A stretch of 64,000 bases of DNA from Panax quinquefolius (Eukaryota; Streptophyta; Magnoliopsida; Apiales; Araliaceae), in NCBI GenBank assembly GCA_020205615.1, contig CM035166.1, positions 93,040,706 through 93,104,705 of the forward strand. Direction: 5' to 3'. Position numbers and translations under genes: made by a program. The stretch's first letter is position 1. Each line of letters begins with the position of its first letter. The notes below the pieces were generated by a model that was given only the letters and a program-made list of their open reading frames with translations, did not search any database and was not told the DNA's origin. Shown here piece after piece: positions 36,858-48,489 of this stretch.

Positions 36858-38244
36858 GTCTTCAGAAACAAAATAGATGAAGATGGAGTTATAACCAGGA
36901 ACAAGGCAAGATTAGTGGCAAAGGGCTATTCTCAAGAAGAAGGCATTTACTACGATGAGACATTTTCACTGTGCGCGGACCGAAGCCATCGAAATCTTTC
37001 TTGCCTTTGCTGCTCACATGAAGTTCAAAGTCTTTCAGATGGATGTCAAACGTACATTCCTAAATGGAGAACTTCAAGAAGAAGTCTATGTAGAGCAACC
37101 TCTAAGTTTCATTAATCCATCTCTTTCAAATTATGTTTATAGATTAGACAAAGCATTATATGGTCTTAAACAAACACCTAGAGCATGGTATGAAACACTG
37201 ACTAACTTCTTAATTGAAAATGGGTTTACTAGAGGTAGAGTAGATACCACACTATTTCTTAGAAAGCATAAACACAAAGTCTTATTAGTTCAAATATATG
37301 TTGATGATATTATTTTTGGTTCTACTGACAAAAAGTTCTGCAAGAGATTCTCTAAGCTGATGTAGAGCAAGTTTGAAATGAGCATGATGGGTGAGCTGAA
37401 TTTCTTCCTTGGACTGCAAGTAAAGCAGACTGATAAAGGAATTTTTAGAAACAAAGCCAAGTACATCAAAGACTTACTCAAGAAGTATGGCATGGAATCA
37501 GTCTCTCCCATGAAAACACCAATTACTCCTGCAACCAAGCTTGACAAAGATGAAAAGGGTAAAAGTATTGATATAACTCAATACAGAGGTATGATAGGTT
37601 CTCTTTATACCTAACTTGCCAGTAGACCAGACATAATGTTTGCAACATGCATATGTGCTAGATTTCAGGCTAACCCTAAAGAGTCACATTTATCTGCTGT
37701 AAAGAGGATCTTCAGGTATCTCAAGGGTACACCTTACTTGGGGCTTTGGTACCCCAAGGAATCCTCATTTGAACTAACAGGATACACAGATGCTGATTTT
37801 GTAGGATGCAAAATAGATAGAAAGAGTACCAGTGGCACTTGTCAATTGCTAGGAAACAGACTTGTGTCCTGGTTTAGCAAAAAGCAAAACTCAGTGTCTA
37901 CTTCAACTGCAGAAGCTGAATACATTGCTGCTGGCAGCTGCTGTGCTCAGATTCTATGGATGAAAAATCAGCTAGCTGACTATGGGTTTGACTTCAAATC
38001 TATTCCCATTCACTGTGATAACACAAGTGCCATAGCAATAACTCATAATCCTGTTATGCATTCTAGAACTAAGCATATTGAAATAAGGTATCACTTCATT
38101 AGGGATCATGTGCAAAATGGAACTATATCTTTACAATATATCCCTACTGAAAATCAACTTGCTGATGTCTTTACAAAACCTCTAGATGAATCCAGATTTA
38201 ATAAGTTAATAAGTGAGCTAGGCATGCTAAATCTTCAACCATAA
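36858..38244 (+). pseudogene. D reverse transcriptase and RNase H
   Basis: The reverse transcriptase starts VFRNKIDEDG and ARLVAKGYSQ, shifts frame near 36965-36975 (two single-base losses in the ETFSPVART motif), and then stays in one frame to 38244. Motifs present: FQMDVKRTFLNG, YGLKQTPRAWY and the catalytic YVDD box (37300-37311). The frame is interrupted by TAG at 37363-37365 (probably CAG originally) and TAA at 37612-37614. RNase H carries TDADFVGC, STAEAEY and HCDNTSA, with its acidic residues conserved, and ends with NQLADVFTKPL. Repair of few sites separates it from an open frame, so it decayed recently. Confidence 0.9.
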
Positions 38245-38961
38245 AGTATATGCTCTAGATTGTGCTAACCATAACAGATACAAAGGATGAACTCAAAATC
38301 GTAGACATGATCAAGGGAAGTACACGATCATAGAGTTGGAGAGATAAAACCACCTCAACGATCGTAACAAAGACTCAACCATCGTGGAACAGACTCAACG
38401 ATGACAAAAGCCTCATCAACAAAGCAAGAGTACACCCTGTGATGATAAGCTTCAAAACAAAGCAATCCTTCTGATAAGCGTCTCAGGAACAAACCTAACC
38501 CTTGACTCACTCCAAGAGGTTGGCCCTTCTTGAGTTGCCTTAAAAGAATGCTTTATCAAAAACTCATCACAAGGATCAGGACAGACTCGACGATCGTAGA
38601 TCAGACATGACGAATGCTGGACAGACTTGACGATCGTAGATCAGACTCGACAAATACAAAGTGCTCAACGATCACTAAACTACCTCAACGATCGTAGTCC
38701 TCCCTAAGGACACCTCAGCTCTGAAGGAACCAAGGGCAAATCAATACAATCCTTAACTAACAAAATCGTAGTGACAAGCAAAAGTCGACACCTGTCCCAC
38801 TAAGCGAAAAAGGAAAGAGGAAAGTTACAAGTACAAATTGAAATCGTATTTTTTTAAAATCTGAAGTTCAAAAGATTATCTATCTCTCCCATCCTCTCTC
38901 AAAGCAAAAACCCTAACTCAGAAGAAAGCTCAGTCGAATCTCACTCCCAGTTAGAAAATCA
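38245..38961 (+). other. D spacer between pol and third ORF
   Basis: About 700 bp with no convincing frame. It is dense in ACGATCGTAG-type words, with clear copies near 38297, 38356, 38590, 38630 and 38687 and diverged ones between. The end (38900-38961) resembles a 5' untranslated leader (AAAACCCTAACTC, then the start codon in AATCAATGG context), suggesting that the third ORF may have its own transcript or splice acceptor; no site is proven. Confidence 0.6.
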
Positions 38962-41820
38962 ATGGCGTCATCCAGTGTTATCTCAGGCTATAGACTCTGT
39001 TTTGACGAATTCAAAGCAGCTCAACCCAAGTTTCACAAGACTCTAGCCTTACTAAAGAAGGCAGGTCTCAAAGAGGCTTTGGGTGCAGACACACTTATAT
39101 ACCCCAAGTTGGTAAAAGATTTCTACAAAAATGGTGTGTTTGAAAAAGACACCATCACTACAAAAGTAAGGGAAGTAGAACTCAGACTGAAGGCAGAAGA
39201 CATCAATCTTGCCCTAGGTCTCAAAAATGAAGGGCATCCAGTCATAGATAGCATAGATTTCCAAGAGGGACTAAGAAAAATGCATCATAAGAAAAACCCC
39301 TCTGTGAAAGGGTACAAGAAGAAGGAGTTCCCACAGAGGTACTAATTTTTGGCTGATATTATTGGGAAATGTATATGCTGCAAGAGCTCGGGTCATGACT
39401 CTATCAACGAAGTACAACTTAAGCTCATGACGGCCATGTATTATGATATACAACTCAACTATGGAGCCCTATTGCTCGAATGGATTGGTAAATGGATAGT
39501 CAACTCTAAGAAATCAAAAAGCCCTCAAAAGATGCTATATGGGAGATTCATAAGCATCATTCTATAGTCTGCCCTGGGTGACAGAATTGGGGATGAAGAA
39601 GGAGAGGCTATCAACCCAAATAGGAGAATGACCCAGCAGCTGTTTGAAAATTGGAAGAGGAATCCAGCTGAGTATGTTCGAATGATGACAGAATCCAGTG
39701 GAAGAACTGGGGATCTGAAGAACTCAGGCTTTCCAGGAAACATGTATGTGGTCAGGGAGATCGAAGAAGAAGAAGAAGAAATCAACAAAGAAGAACCCCC
39801 TATCCTTACCAGAAAAAGCAAGGGCAAGAGGAAGCTAAGGGCTAGACAGGTGGAAGAGCCTCAAGGATCTACTACTGATATACATGTAGAGTCCTCTGAT
39901 ATAGAGACTCTGAGGATGCTAAAGAGAAAGCAGCAGCAAGATGAAGCAGTTGAGGATCAGGCTACCATATCCCAGATCCTGAAGAAAAACAAAGTTGGTC
40001 ATAAGTCCAAAATGCCATCAGTCACCTCATTCGTAGAGTCTCTACTGTTCGTAGAGACCAGACCAAGCATGGCAGGCAAGGAGGTAGCGGCCTCAAGCAT
40101 CGTGGCTGTTGAACAGGACAAAATTGAGAATTAAGAAAGTCCTGAAGCTGTGGCTAAACCTAGTAAATCAAAGAGAAAGCTGGTTAAGAAGTACATTCTT
40201 GAAAATAAAAAGGTGCTCGAGAAAGAAGCAAAGAGTATGGTTGCTAAGAAGGAAATATCCAGAGCAAGTCAAGAGGACAATGCTCCAGCTGAGGGGGAGA
40301 TCCCTGAAATTCTCATGATAGAGAATACACCAGCTGAGGGGGAAATGCCTGAAACTCAAGCGGATGCTCCAATTGAGGGGGAGTTTATGAGCTTACCAGA
40401 AGATGATCAAGTTGAGGGGGAGCCTCAAGATATCTCCATGGCAAAAGAAGATGTCCCTGCCAAAAATAAAGAGGAACCAGTGCCAGATCATCAAGAGCCC
40501 ATTGAGATAATGGAGTCCTCCAACGAAGACAGAGAAAAGGAAGATGATGATGATGACCTTCAGATCACTGGTGTGGGCAGAGATGGGTATAGAAGCTATC
40601 TCTACAATTAGATGTTCTCATACCTACCCATGATGCCATATCATCAAGCCCAAATCCTAAACTGTTGGGATCACATGTTCTGGAGTTTCAAAGAGTATCC
40701 AGCCATCTCAGTATTGGCTCATGGATTTCCAGGGAGTTTCAATTTTGCCAAGAAATTGCTTACCAACAACTCTTCCTCAAAGGATAAACTTGGGGTACTA
40801 TCTATCCCTACTCACTTCAGAGTTAATCACTTGCCATCATCATCATTTAGTCAATTCTATGAATTCCCTCGATGGTTGGAAGTGATTCTTAATCCAGTAA
40901 ATCAATTTCCAGTTACAGAATCCCAAAATTATGTAACTGAGAAACCAAATGCAGCCAACTTTATTTTGCTCCCATAAACCACCATCTCTACGATCCATGA
41001 CTCTAGCCCAGTCGTAGAGTCCCAAATAGAAATCGTAGAGCCCCATAGTCCAAACATTGAAACTCAGGCCCCTCCATCAGACATACCATCCTCCTCCTCA
41101 AATGACTATTTTAGTCTTGATCTTACTCTCTACTCCATGCAAGATCAGTCTCAAAAAGAATCCCGTCCATCCAACAATCCTCAAACCAATGATACTCTCC
41201 CAAATCAGCCCACAAAGGATGACTTGAAAGAAGCAACCAAGAACATGGTCAAGAACATAGAAGAAAGCCTGGAATCTCACTCCGGCCTCATTCATATCCG
41301 GCTGAATCAAATGATCACAGCTGCAAATAATTTTCCTGGTACTATGAATGCTGAGCTTACAAAGAAGCTGAGGGAAATTATTCAAGAAATTCTCAAGAGC
41401 ATGAAGGATAGAGATGATATTCATTTCCAGATAGCCACCAAGCAAAGGGAGGCTGTTCTTGAAATGCAAAACAATCAAGAAGTTCAAAATAAACTTATGC
41501 TGGAGAACTTCATCAACTTGAAAGCCTCAGTTCAAGAATTCCAGAAATCTTATGTCAATCAAAAACGACAGAATGACATTGTTCTCACTTCCCTCCAAAA
41601 AAAAGAAGCTAGATCTGAAAAACAGATCAAGGAAAGCCGAGAGAACATTGATCAGACACAAAGCCAACTGAACGAGCTTGTCCAAGGAGTGAATCGACTT
41701 TCTGCAGACATTCGAACCCTTGATGCTGACATAAAGGGGGAGAATAAAGGGAAAGGAGTTCAAGGATCACAAGGAGATCGAGGCAGAGGAGGTCAAGGAA
41801 ACCAAGAAAGGGGAAGATGA
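38962..41820 (+). pseudogene. D third ORF, about 950 codons, function unknown
   Basis: From ATG 38962 a single frame runs to TGA 41818-41820, interrupted by only five stops (39343 TAA, 39565 TAG, 40132 TAA, 40609 TAG, 40975 TAA). The N-terminal 200 codons (LVKDFYKNG, VELRLKAEDINLALGL, then a YYDIQLNYGALLLEWIGKWI-type helix) resemble proteins annotated in plant LTR elements as putative plant transposon protein; this is recollection of the family, not a search. The middle is charged (EEEEEINKEE) and holds four copies of a (P/V)xEGE repeat at 40280-40430. The last 150 codons form a strong coiled coil and end in a Gly/Arg-rich tail. Sireviruses often carry an extra, sometimes env-like, ORF here. 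I see no clear signal peptide or membrane anchor. Confidence 0.75.
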
Positions 41821-42158
41821 TAATTTTCATGAAGTTCTCCTACAAGACAGTTCCACCAACAGACTGCACGATCAAGCAATCAGACTCAACGATCGATCGT
41901 GGAAGTCTTGATGGCTCAAATTTTTTAAGAAATCAAGGGCCAACTATCAACTTACCAAATGTGACCACCACAGGCCTAAGAATGCAAATTGGAGATCCAG
42001 CATTCATGAATAGGTATGAGCACAACCCGATAGTAAGTCCGAGTGAGCTGGAAGAGTTAGCCAGAAGAGATGAAGCGAGCAGGAAAAGAAGGGCTGAGGA
42101 ATATGTCAATCCACCACCACGAAAAGGTCAAAGAAATAGAGATAAGTTGAAACCTTAA
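41817..42158 (+). CDS. Small ORF overlapping the end of D third ORF
   Basis: A 113-codon frame begins with the ATG of the ATGA that also contains the TGA stop of the third ORF. It has a basic C-terminus (SRKRRAEEY, PPPRKGQRNRDK) and no recognised domain. It may be the frameshifted original end of the third ORF rather than a separate gene. Confidence 0.4.
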   Translation: MIIFMKFSYKTVPPTDCTIKQSDSTIDRGSLDGSNFLRNQGPTINLPNVTTTGLRMQIGDPAFMNRYEHNPIVSPSELEELARRDEASRKRRAEEYVNPPPRKGQRNRDKLKP

Positions 42159-42336
42159 ATTCTTATTGATGTAAAGCTAAAACTGCAATATTTCTTGAAC
42201 ATCAATAAATTTATGCTTATTCTCTAGAAATTTTAGCTGCTCACTGAAATACTAAGTCATGTTTAAATTTACTGGAAATGCATCTAGACATTAATAATCA
42301 TGACAACAAATCTCCTTGGTTATGTAAACATCAAAT

Positions 42337-42346
42337 AGGGGGAGAT
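42337..42346 (+). other. D polypurine tract
   Basis: AGGGGGAGAT directly precedes the 3' LTR start, the usual copia arrangement. Confidence 0.82.
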
Positions 42347-43900
42347 TATTGGGAGAATGCATATTATGATTTGATGTTTTAATGTATATGCTCATGATTA
42401 TTTGTAAAGTCCTTCAAGTAAGATATGTACAAGAACTTAGTGATAGATCAAATTTGTTAGGTTGATCTAAGATTTTAACGTGTATCATTCTGTAATGGAG
42501 TGTACAGATAGAAAGATCAAAGCTGTTAGGTTGATCTTGAGATGTAATAGATAGGCTTTGAAGAAATTGGAGTGTATAAATCGGATCAACATTGCAGAAG
42601 TCAAGGCAGAAACGTAGAGCTTCAAAGATCGTAGTGTGCATGCCTTGAAGGACCTCTTCGAAAATTGTAAAGTGGTCCCAACGTTTGCCAAGCCAACTCA
42701 ACGATCGTAGCATGCTGAAGGAAACGTAGAGTTTACAAGTTAACGATCGTAGTGAGCTCTCAAAAACGTAGAGTTAGAACCTAGCAAGTAAAGATCGTAG
42801 TGTGCAAAGTTTTAAGAGAAATTGTAGTGCTCTCTGCTGATAGCATCAGATCAAGCACCAAGGCGACAAGTCACTACGATCTGAATCGTAGAGTATCACG
42901 ATCTAAATCGTCGAGCATCATCAGTGTCTTATGTCAGAAAACGTCAAGCCTCATTATATGTGTGAAGACAGATTCCAAAATATGAGGAATGGATTCTAGA
43001 CGATGCAGTACTCATCAGTCCCAAAGTAATATGAAATATCCTTAGTATACAACAAAGAAGCGTATTGAAGAAGCTAAGGAAAGTACCATTGGTAAGGGGG
43101 CAAAACACCTTTTCAGGTGTTAGGTGAGAAAACAGTCTGCTGTGTTAGTGGGCCAGAATGCAGTTTCAACAGATGTGCAGAAATGTCTCCATCAAAGATC
43201 AGAAAAGTCAAATGCATTTAATGCTTCAACGGATGGATCCAATGGATAGTTTTCAAGATCACATATATGCAAATCAAACAGATGAGAGAAAAAAGTGTGC
43301 AAGCATTGAACAAACAACGTGAACAGCTCTCAGCTCAACTCTACGATCTGAGAATTTGCAAAGCTTGCTCAGCTACTCAGTTCTTTCGAACAAGTGCTTA
43401 AACAACAACTGAGTAGCAACCAACAAGAACTCAACATCTATCAATCAACTGAAGAAGAATACCAAGTCTGCTGGACTTGAAGAGTTCTAAGTGAACTGTA
43501 AGAAAGCCAAGTCTGTGGGATTTGAAGAGTTCAAGAGTGAACTAAGAAGTTCCTAGACTGCTGGTCTAGAAAGAATCTGTGTGATTCAGAAGTTGTAAAA
43601 GACATCCTTAGTGGATATCCTACTCGTTGAGTAGAAGAGTGGACTAGGAGCTTTAAGTGCTCTGAACCACTTAAAAATGACTGTGTCTTTTACATTCATA
43701 CTAACTGCTATATCTGCCATAACTGCTATAACTACCTCACTCTCATAACTCCACTGCTTAGTAAAGAAGATTAAAACAAACATAAATTCCACTAAGTTTT
43801 AATCATCATTAAAGAACAAGTTTAAAACGAAAAGATTTTTTTTTAAATATCTATTCAACCCCCCCTTCTAGATAACTATTGTGCCAACTAGGAACTAACA
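42347..43900 (+). repeat. D 3' LTR
   Basis: 1554 bp, TATTGGGAGAATGC to GGAACTAACA. The terminal TG is changed to TA by one G to A substitution. Otherwise it is nearly identical along its length to the 5' LTR, consistent with D being the youngest insertion in the nest. AATAT follows as target duplication. Confidence 0.93.
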
Positions 43901-44551
43901 AATATTATAACTCACAATATTAACAACCAGATCATTCTCAAGAAAGAGGGGGCTTTCCGATAAGGACTTCTCCTTATTGGCGCGTAATTAGGTGACCAAA
44001 CCCCTTTCCTCGACAGAACTTTCAAGACATTATCAATAATGCAAGTAATAATATGAATAACTTTGTCGTCCCAATTATTGATTTAATAAAATATTGTGAT
44101 AATACTTGAATCAATAATGTGAGATACTATGCATAATTATAATTGAATAAAACTGAGTGACTTCCCACGTAAGCATCAATAATCAAAGATATTGTGCAAT
44201 ACTGTGTACTACTATACAACCACACATATTACTGTACTTCTATCATCGGGTATTTCAATAGTTTAACAGTAAAACTTTTGCCATTATTTTTATAAAAAGT
44301 TATTTCGCTGCTTTTCTAACTCCGACATGAATTCCGCTAGGGGTCAACTAATGATTGTCTTAGTCGCATTTAATATTCCCTGATAAAACAAATATTCCCC
44401 GACCAAACAAATATTTTATGACAACTTGCGTACTTTTCAAAATTTGAAAATATTACCCACAACTATAATATTATAACAAATTCACACCTTATTATTCAAA
44501 ATAATATTTAGAGAAAATTAAATCTTTATTCATAAAAGTTGGGGTCTTACA

Positions 44552-44888
44552 TTTTCTCTCACTTAGGTTGGTGCCAATTCACAAGGTACATTTTTATAAA
44601 CTTTTGAGGATTTTTCTGCTGGTATCTCTATATGTTCTCCGAGTGCATACTTAGACTAAGTTATCTTAGTCTATTTCATGTACTTGGAGACCATGGGGAG
44701 GTGCTGCTGAAATTTTCTTAAAATAGAATAAACATGCTCAAGATTGACACTATTGAGTAGATGCATCCAGGAACGAGATAGAAGCCTAACCCCTGTAGAG
44801 TAGAGATATATACTAGGTAAACTAAATTCATGCATGGACCACATTCATGATTATTCTGGTTCAAATTGGGTATTTTCTTCAATTAAAG
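44552..44888 (+). other. CACTA leader, right of nested LTR A4
   Basis: 337 bp of non-coding sequence between the nested solo LTR and the transposase start codon. It contains the phrases GGTGCCAATTCACAAGGTAC and CCATGGGGAGGTGCTG, reminiscent of plant CACTA transposase leaders from memory. Intron boundaries are not resolved. Confidence 0.5.
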
Positions 44889-47800
44889 ATGTCAGTCGAT
44901 TGGAGTTGGATCTACTATATGATACGAATTGATGGGAGGGGATTAGTTTATGCATACGATGACGGGGTGTCCTATTTTATGAACAAAACAATAGAACATG
45001 TTGATGTTTCGAACGAAAAGATGAGATACCCATGTCTGAAGTGTAAAAACATGATTTGGAAGACTGCCGACGAAGTTAAATTTGACTTATATTCACGTGG
45101 ATTTGTGGATGGGTATTCGTTATGAATTCATCACGGGGAATCAACTGAGTTTATAGAACTGACAGATAGTACTGTAGACCAAACAGTTTACGGTGATTCA
45201 CAATTATATAACTATGATGTTGTGCAGATATTAGTAGATGCGTATGGCCCTACAAATATTGACTGGGCTAAAAATGAGCATGCATCAAGCAGTGTTCAAC
45301 AAAACCAAATGATTCAGCAGTTGCCTTCTACAAGATGCTATATAAATCGAGTGTCCCATTGTATCCTAGAAATAACAAGCACACCAGGTTTTCTGCAGTG
45401 ACGGAGCTTTTACACTTCAAGAATGAGCATGACTGCAGTGAGAGAGGCTTCAATGATTTGCTTGCTATTATCAGTGAGTTCTTACCTAGGAATAATACTC
45501 TGCCCGTGAATTACTATGAAGTGAAGAAGATGGTTAAGGGGTTGATTCTCGGGTATGAGAAGATCGATGCTTGTGAGCAAGATTATATGTTATACTATGG
45601 GGAGGACAAAGATAAAATGCAGTGTGATATCTGCAACTTGCCTTGGTACAAAATCACAAAACGTTGGGGGAAAGAGAAACATGTTCCACAGAAGATATTA
45701 CGGTACTTTCCTCTTGCGCCGAAGTTGCAGCGGATATTTATGTCTTCGCACACTGCTGAGCATATGAGTTAGCATAGAACAAGGGATGTTGTGCCTGGTC
45801 AGCTTACTCACCCAGTAGATGGTGATGAATGGAAGAATTTTGATACCAATTTTTCACAATTTGCCGACGACGTTAGGAATGTCAGGCTTGGCATGGCTAC
45901 AGATGAATTTTGTCCATTTAATAATTTTAGTCAGCCATACTATGTTTGGCCAATGATTATGGTAGCTTACAATATTCCACCATTAATGTGCATGAGGGAT
46001 CCATATCTTTTCTTGACTTTACTCATACTGGGGGATAAGAGTTCTACAAAAGACATCAACGTGTACCTTCGACCGTTAGTCGATTAACTTAAGATATTAT
46101 GGGAAACAAGTATTCAGACTTTTGATAAATCTGTCGGGCAGAATTTTGTGATGAAGGTAGCCTTTTTGTGGACTATTACTGACTTTCTGGCACTTGGGAT
46201 GATCAGTGGTTGGTTGAATCATCGTAAGTTATCATGTCCAGTCTGTATGGGGGATGTGCAAGGCACACAACTACGTTATGATTGTAAAACTAGTTTCTTT
46301 GGAACTGCTCAAAGATTTTTGCTTGTTGAGCACAGTTATAAAAAGATTTATACACAGTTCAACAGAAAGATAGAGAAGAAGGGGGTTGTTGGTCGCAGGT
46401 CGGGCATCGATGTATTGGGCTGGATAAATGATCTGACATTTCCATTGCCTGTAAAGGAGCATGGTAAGTTGAGAGCAATAGGGTACGAGAAAACTCATAA
46501 TTGGACACACTCACCCATTTGGTTTAAGTGGCCATACTGGGTCACAATAGCACTTCGTCAATGTATAGATGTCATGCATACGGAAAAGAATGTATTCGAG
46601 AACTTGTTTTACACCGTGCTAGATACGATTGGTAAAACAAAAGACAATGATAAAGCACGTAAAGACTTGGAGGAAATGAACATTAGGCAGGAATTGTAGC
46701 TTTGACCTAACAACTCAAAACCAAAAGCTCCATTTTATCTTACTAAGAAACATGTTGAAAACATTTGCAAGTGGCTTAGTGCGTTGAAGCTCCCAGATGG
46801 ATATGCTTCTGACATATCTCGATGTACTAAGGTTGAGCAGTTGAATATTACGGGGTTCAAAAGTCACGATTGTCATGAATTCATGTAGAAGTTGATGATA
46901 ATTGCATTTCATGAGATGTTACCGAGGAATATTAAAGATGCATTTACCGCACTTTCAAATTTCTTTCAGGATATTTGCTCAACTATTATAAAGTACAGTG
47001 ACGTGGAACTGATGGAGAAAAATATAGTGTTGACAATGTGCAAGCTTGAAATGATCTTACCACCGGGGTTCTTTGACTAGATGGAGCATTTTTTTTATTC
47101 TTCTGCCATATAAACTTAATCGTGGAGGACCGGTGCAATATCACCTACATTATGCAATATTCATCATCTTTATAATTAATTTAGCCGATACTGTCATATT
47201 TCAGGTATATGCGTCGATTAAAATAGAAAGTTAAAAACAAAGCTCGTGTAGAGGGTTCTATTGTTGAACGCTATACGGAGGAAGAGCTTGTCAACTTCTG
47301 CTCGTTGTACTTTGATGATGTAGTCTCAACGAAGCAAAACTGTTTAAGTCGGAATGAGGTCGTCGATCCCCAATCTCGTGCAATGAGTTGGTTGTATTCA
47401 CTTATCCGGGTAAACCATTTGGACATGAGACGAGGACTTACCTAATCGATAAAGATTTGAAGATTGTATCTATATATGTGCTTCTAAATATGCTAGAAGT
47501 ATGGTCGTACATCAAGTATGTATTATTACAAGTTGAAGCTTTAATATTTAACCTTAATCAACAATTAAATAATATATTATTATTGTACGCAGTTCATTCG
47601 AAGCGGAAGCACATGCTTCTAACCAAGGGTTGAGTACAGCGCAGATGGAAACATTCACTAATGAAAATTTCCAACAGTGGTTTAAGAGAAGGGTCGAAGA
47701 AGAAAACGCTTCTAAGCGTTTTAGAGATGCCATTTTAGGCCCGTACAAACTTATTAGTTCATTTTTAGGCTGCATCGTAAATGGGTATAGATTCATGGTT

Positions 47801-48334
47801 GATGACTTGAATGAACTGACATCAGTCAACTCTGGCGTTGTTGTGTTGAAAAGTTATTACCAAGATTCTGAGTCCAATTACTATGGAAGATTAGAGGAAG
47901 TTGTTATGCTCAATTATCCCGGAGGTAAAAAGGTCGTTACATTTAAGTGTCGTTGGTTTGATACTGCAAAGGGTGTTAAAGTTGATCGTAATAGAATCAT
48001 CATAGTAGATATAAAGTAAAAGTTATAGTATGATGACGTATTTGTGTTAGCCAGCCAAGCAACTCAAGTGTACTACGTCCCTAATGTCGTAAAGTATAGA
48101 ACCCCCTGGTATACAGATGTCACAACGAAGACTCAGGCATTTGATGGTACTTTTCTGTCTGGAACAGATGACCCATTACAAGAACAAGTTAGCAATCCCA
48201 ACAATGTATTGCTATATGATGACAATATGGTGGTAGATGATGTCGTTGACGTACTCGATGTTGACGAAGTGGAGGAAGATGTGGTTGTCAGTCCGTATAT
48301 GGTTGTAGAAGATGATACTGAGGAAGAGACATAA
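44889..48334 (+). pseudogene. CACTA transposase, tnp2 family
   Basis: The likely start is ATG 44889 (MSVDWSWIY). The order is: transposase-associated domain (DGRGLVYAYDDGV, CLKCKN, 44889-45150); after a frameshift near 45330, the tnp2 transposase region in one frame (45335-46700: LYPRNNKHTRFSAV, KVLRYFPL-like QKILRYFPLAPKLQRIF, GDEWKNFDTNF, PYNIPP-like AYNIPPLMCM); a DUF4218-type region (about 46730-47500, LPPGFFD, KNKARVEGSIVE) with a probable intron at 47081-47206; and a DUF4216-type region (47850-48060, NYYGRLEEVV, FKCRWFDT). An acidic tail ends at 48334. Stops at 45123, 45770, 46085, 46697, 46703 and 46888 kill the gene; most fit TGG, CAG or CGA codons mutated by C to T or G to A. It would have catalysed excision of CACTA elements. 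Confidence 0.87.
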
Positions 48335-48489
48335 TCTGAGGATGAAAATGATTTTGATTCTGACGGGTTTGACGATGTACTACTTCTTAACTAATTGGTG
48401 TTTTGTTAATATTTTACTACTAAAACAATCTTTAGAATAATTTAACTAAAATTAAATTAATGTCATCTATGTCTGTTATTTCAATAATA

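Larger units (their letters stand above)
31339..43900 (+). mobile_element. Complete copia element D (Sirevirus-like)
   Basis: A 12.6-kb plus-strand Ty1/copia element with LTRs 31339-32889 and 42347-43900 and a perfect duplication AATAT (31334-31338, 43901-43905). The order is gag, protease, integrase, reverse transcriptase, RNase H, then a spacer and a third long reading frame before the polypurine tract. Integrase before reverse transcriptase defines copia; the RNase H motif set (DRKSTSGTC, TAEAEYIAAGSCCAQ) and the extra downstream reading frame point to the Sirevirus lineage. It interrupts solo LTR A4. Confidence 0.94.
18691..44551 (-). repeat. Solo LTR A4, split by A3 and D
   Basis: A minus-strand gypsy LTR in three pieces: 18691-19960, 30678-31338 and 43906-44551. 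On the plus strand it starts TGTGATGCCCCC and ends GGTCTTACA. Flanks are TTGTC (18686-18690) and TTTTC (44552-44556), a duplication with one mismatch. Neither flank shows a primer-binding site or polypurine tract, so this is a solo LTR of about 2.6 kb. Its central part (30678-31338) is diverged from A3 and contains a TATAAATAG on the minus strand near 30906 and (TA)n tracts. Confidence 0.85.

Noticed and set aside
38962..41820. Third ORF of D called envelope.
   Set aside because: No clear signal peptide or transmembrane helix; similarity to other extra ORFs of plant LTR elements is only by recollection.
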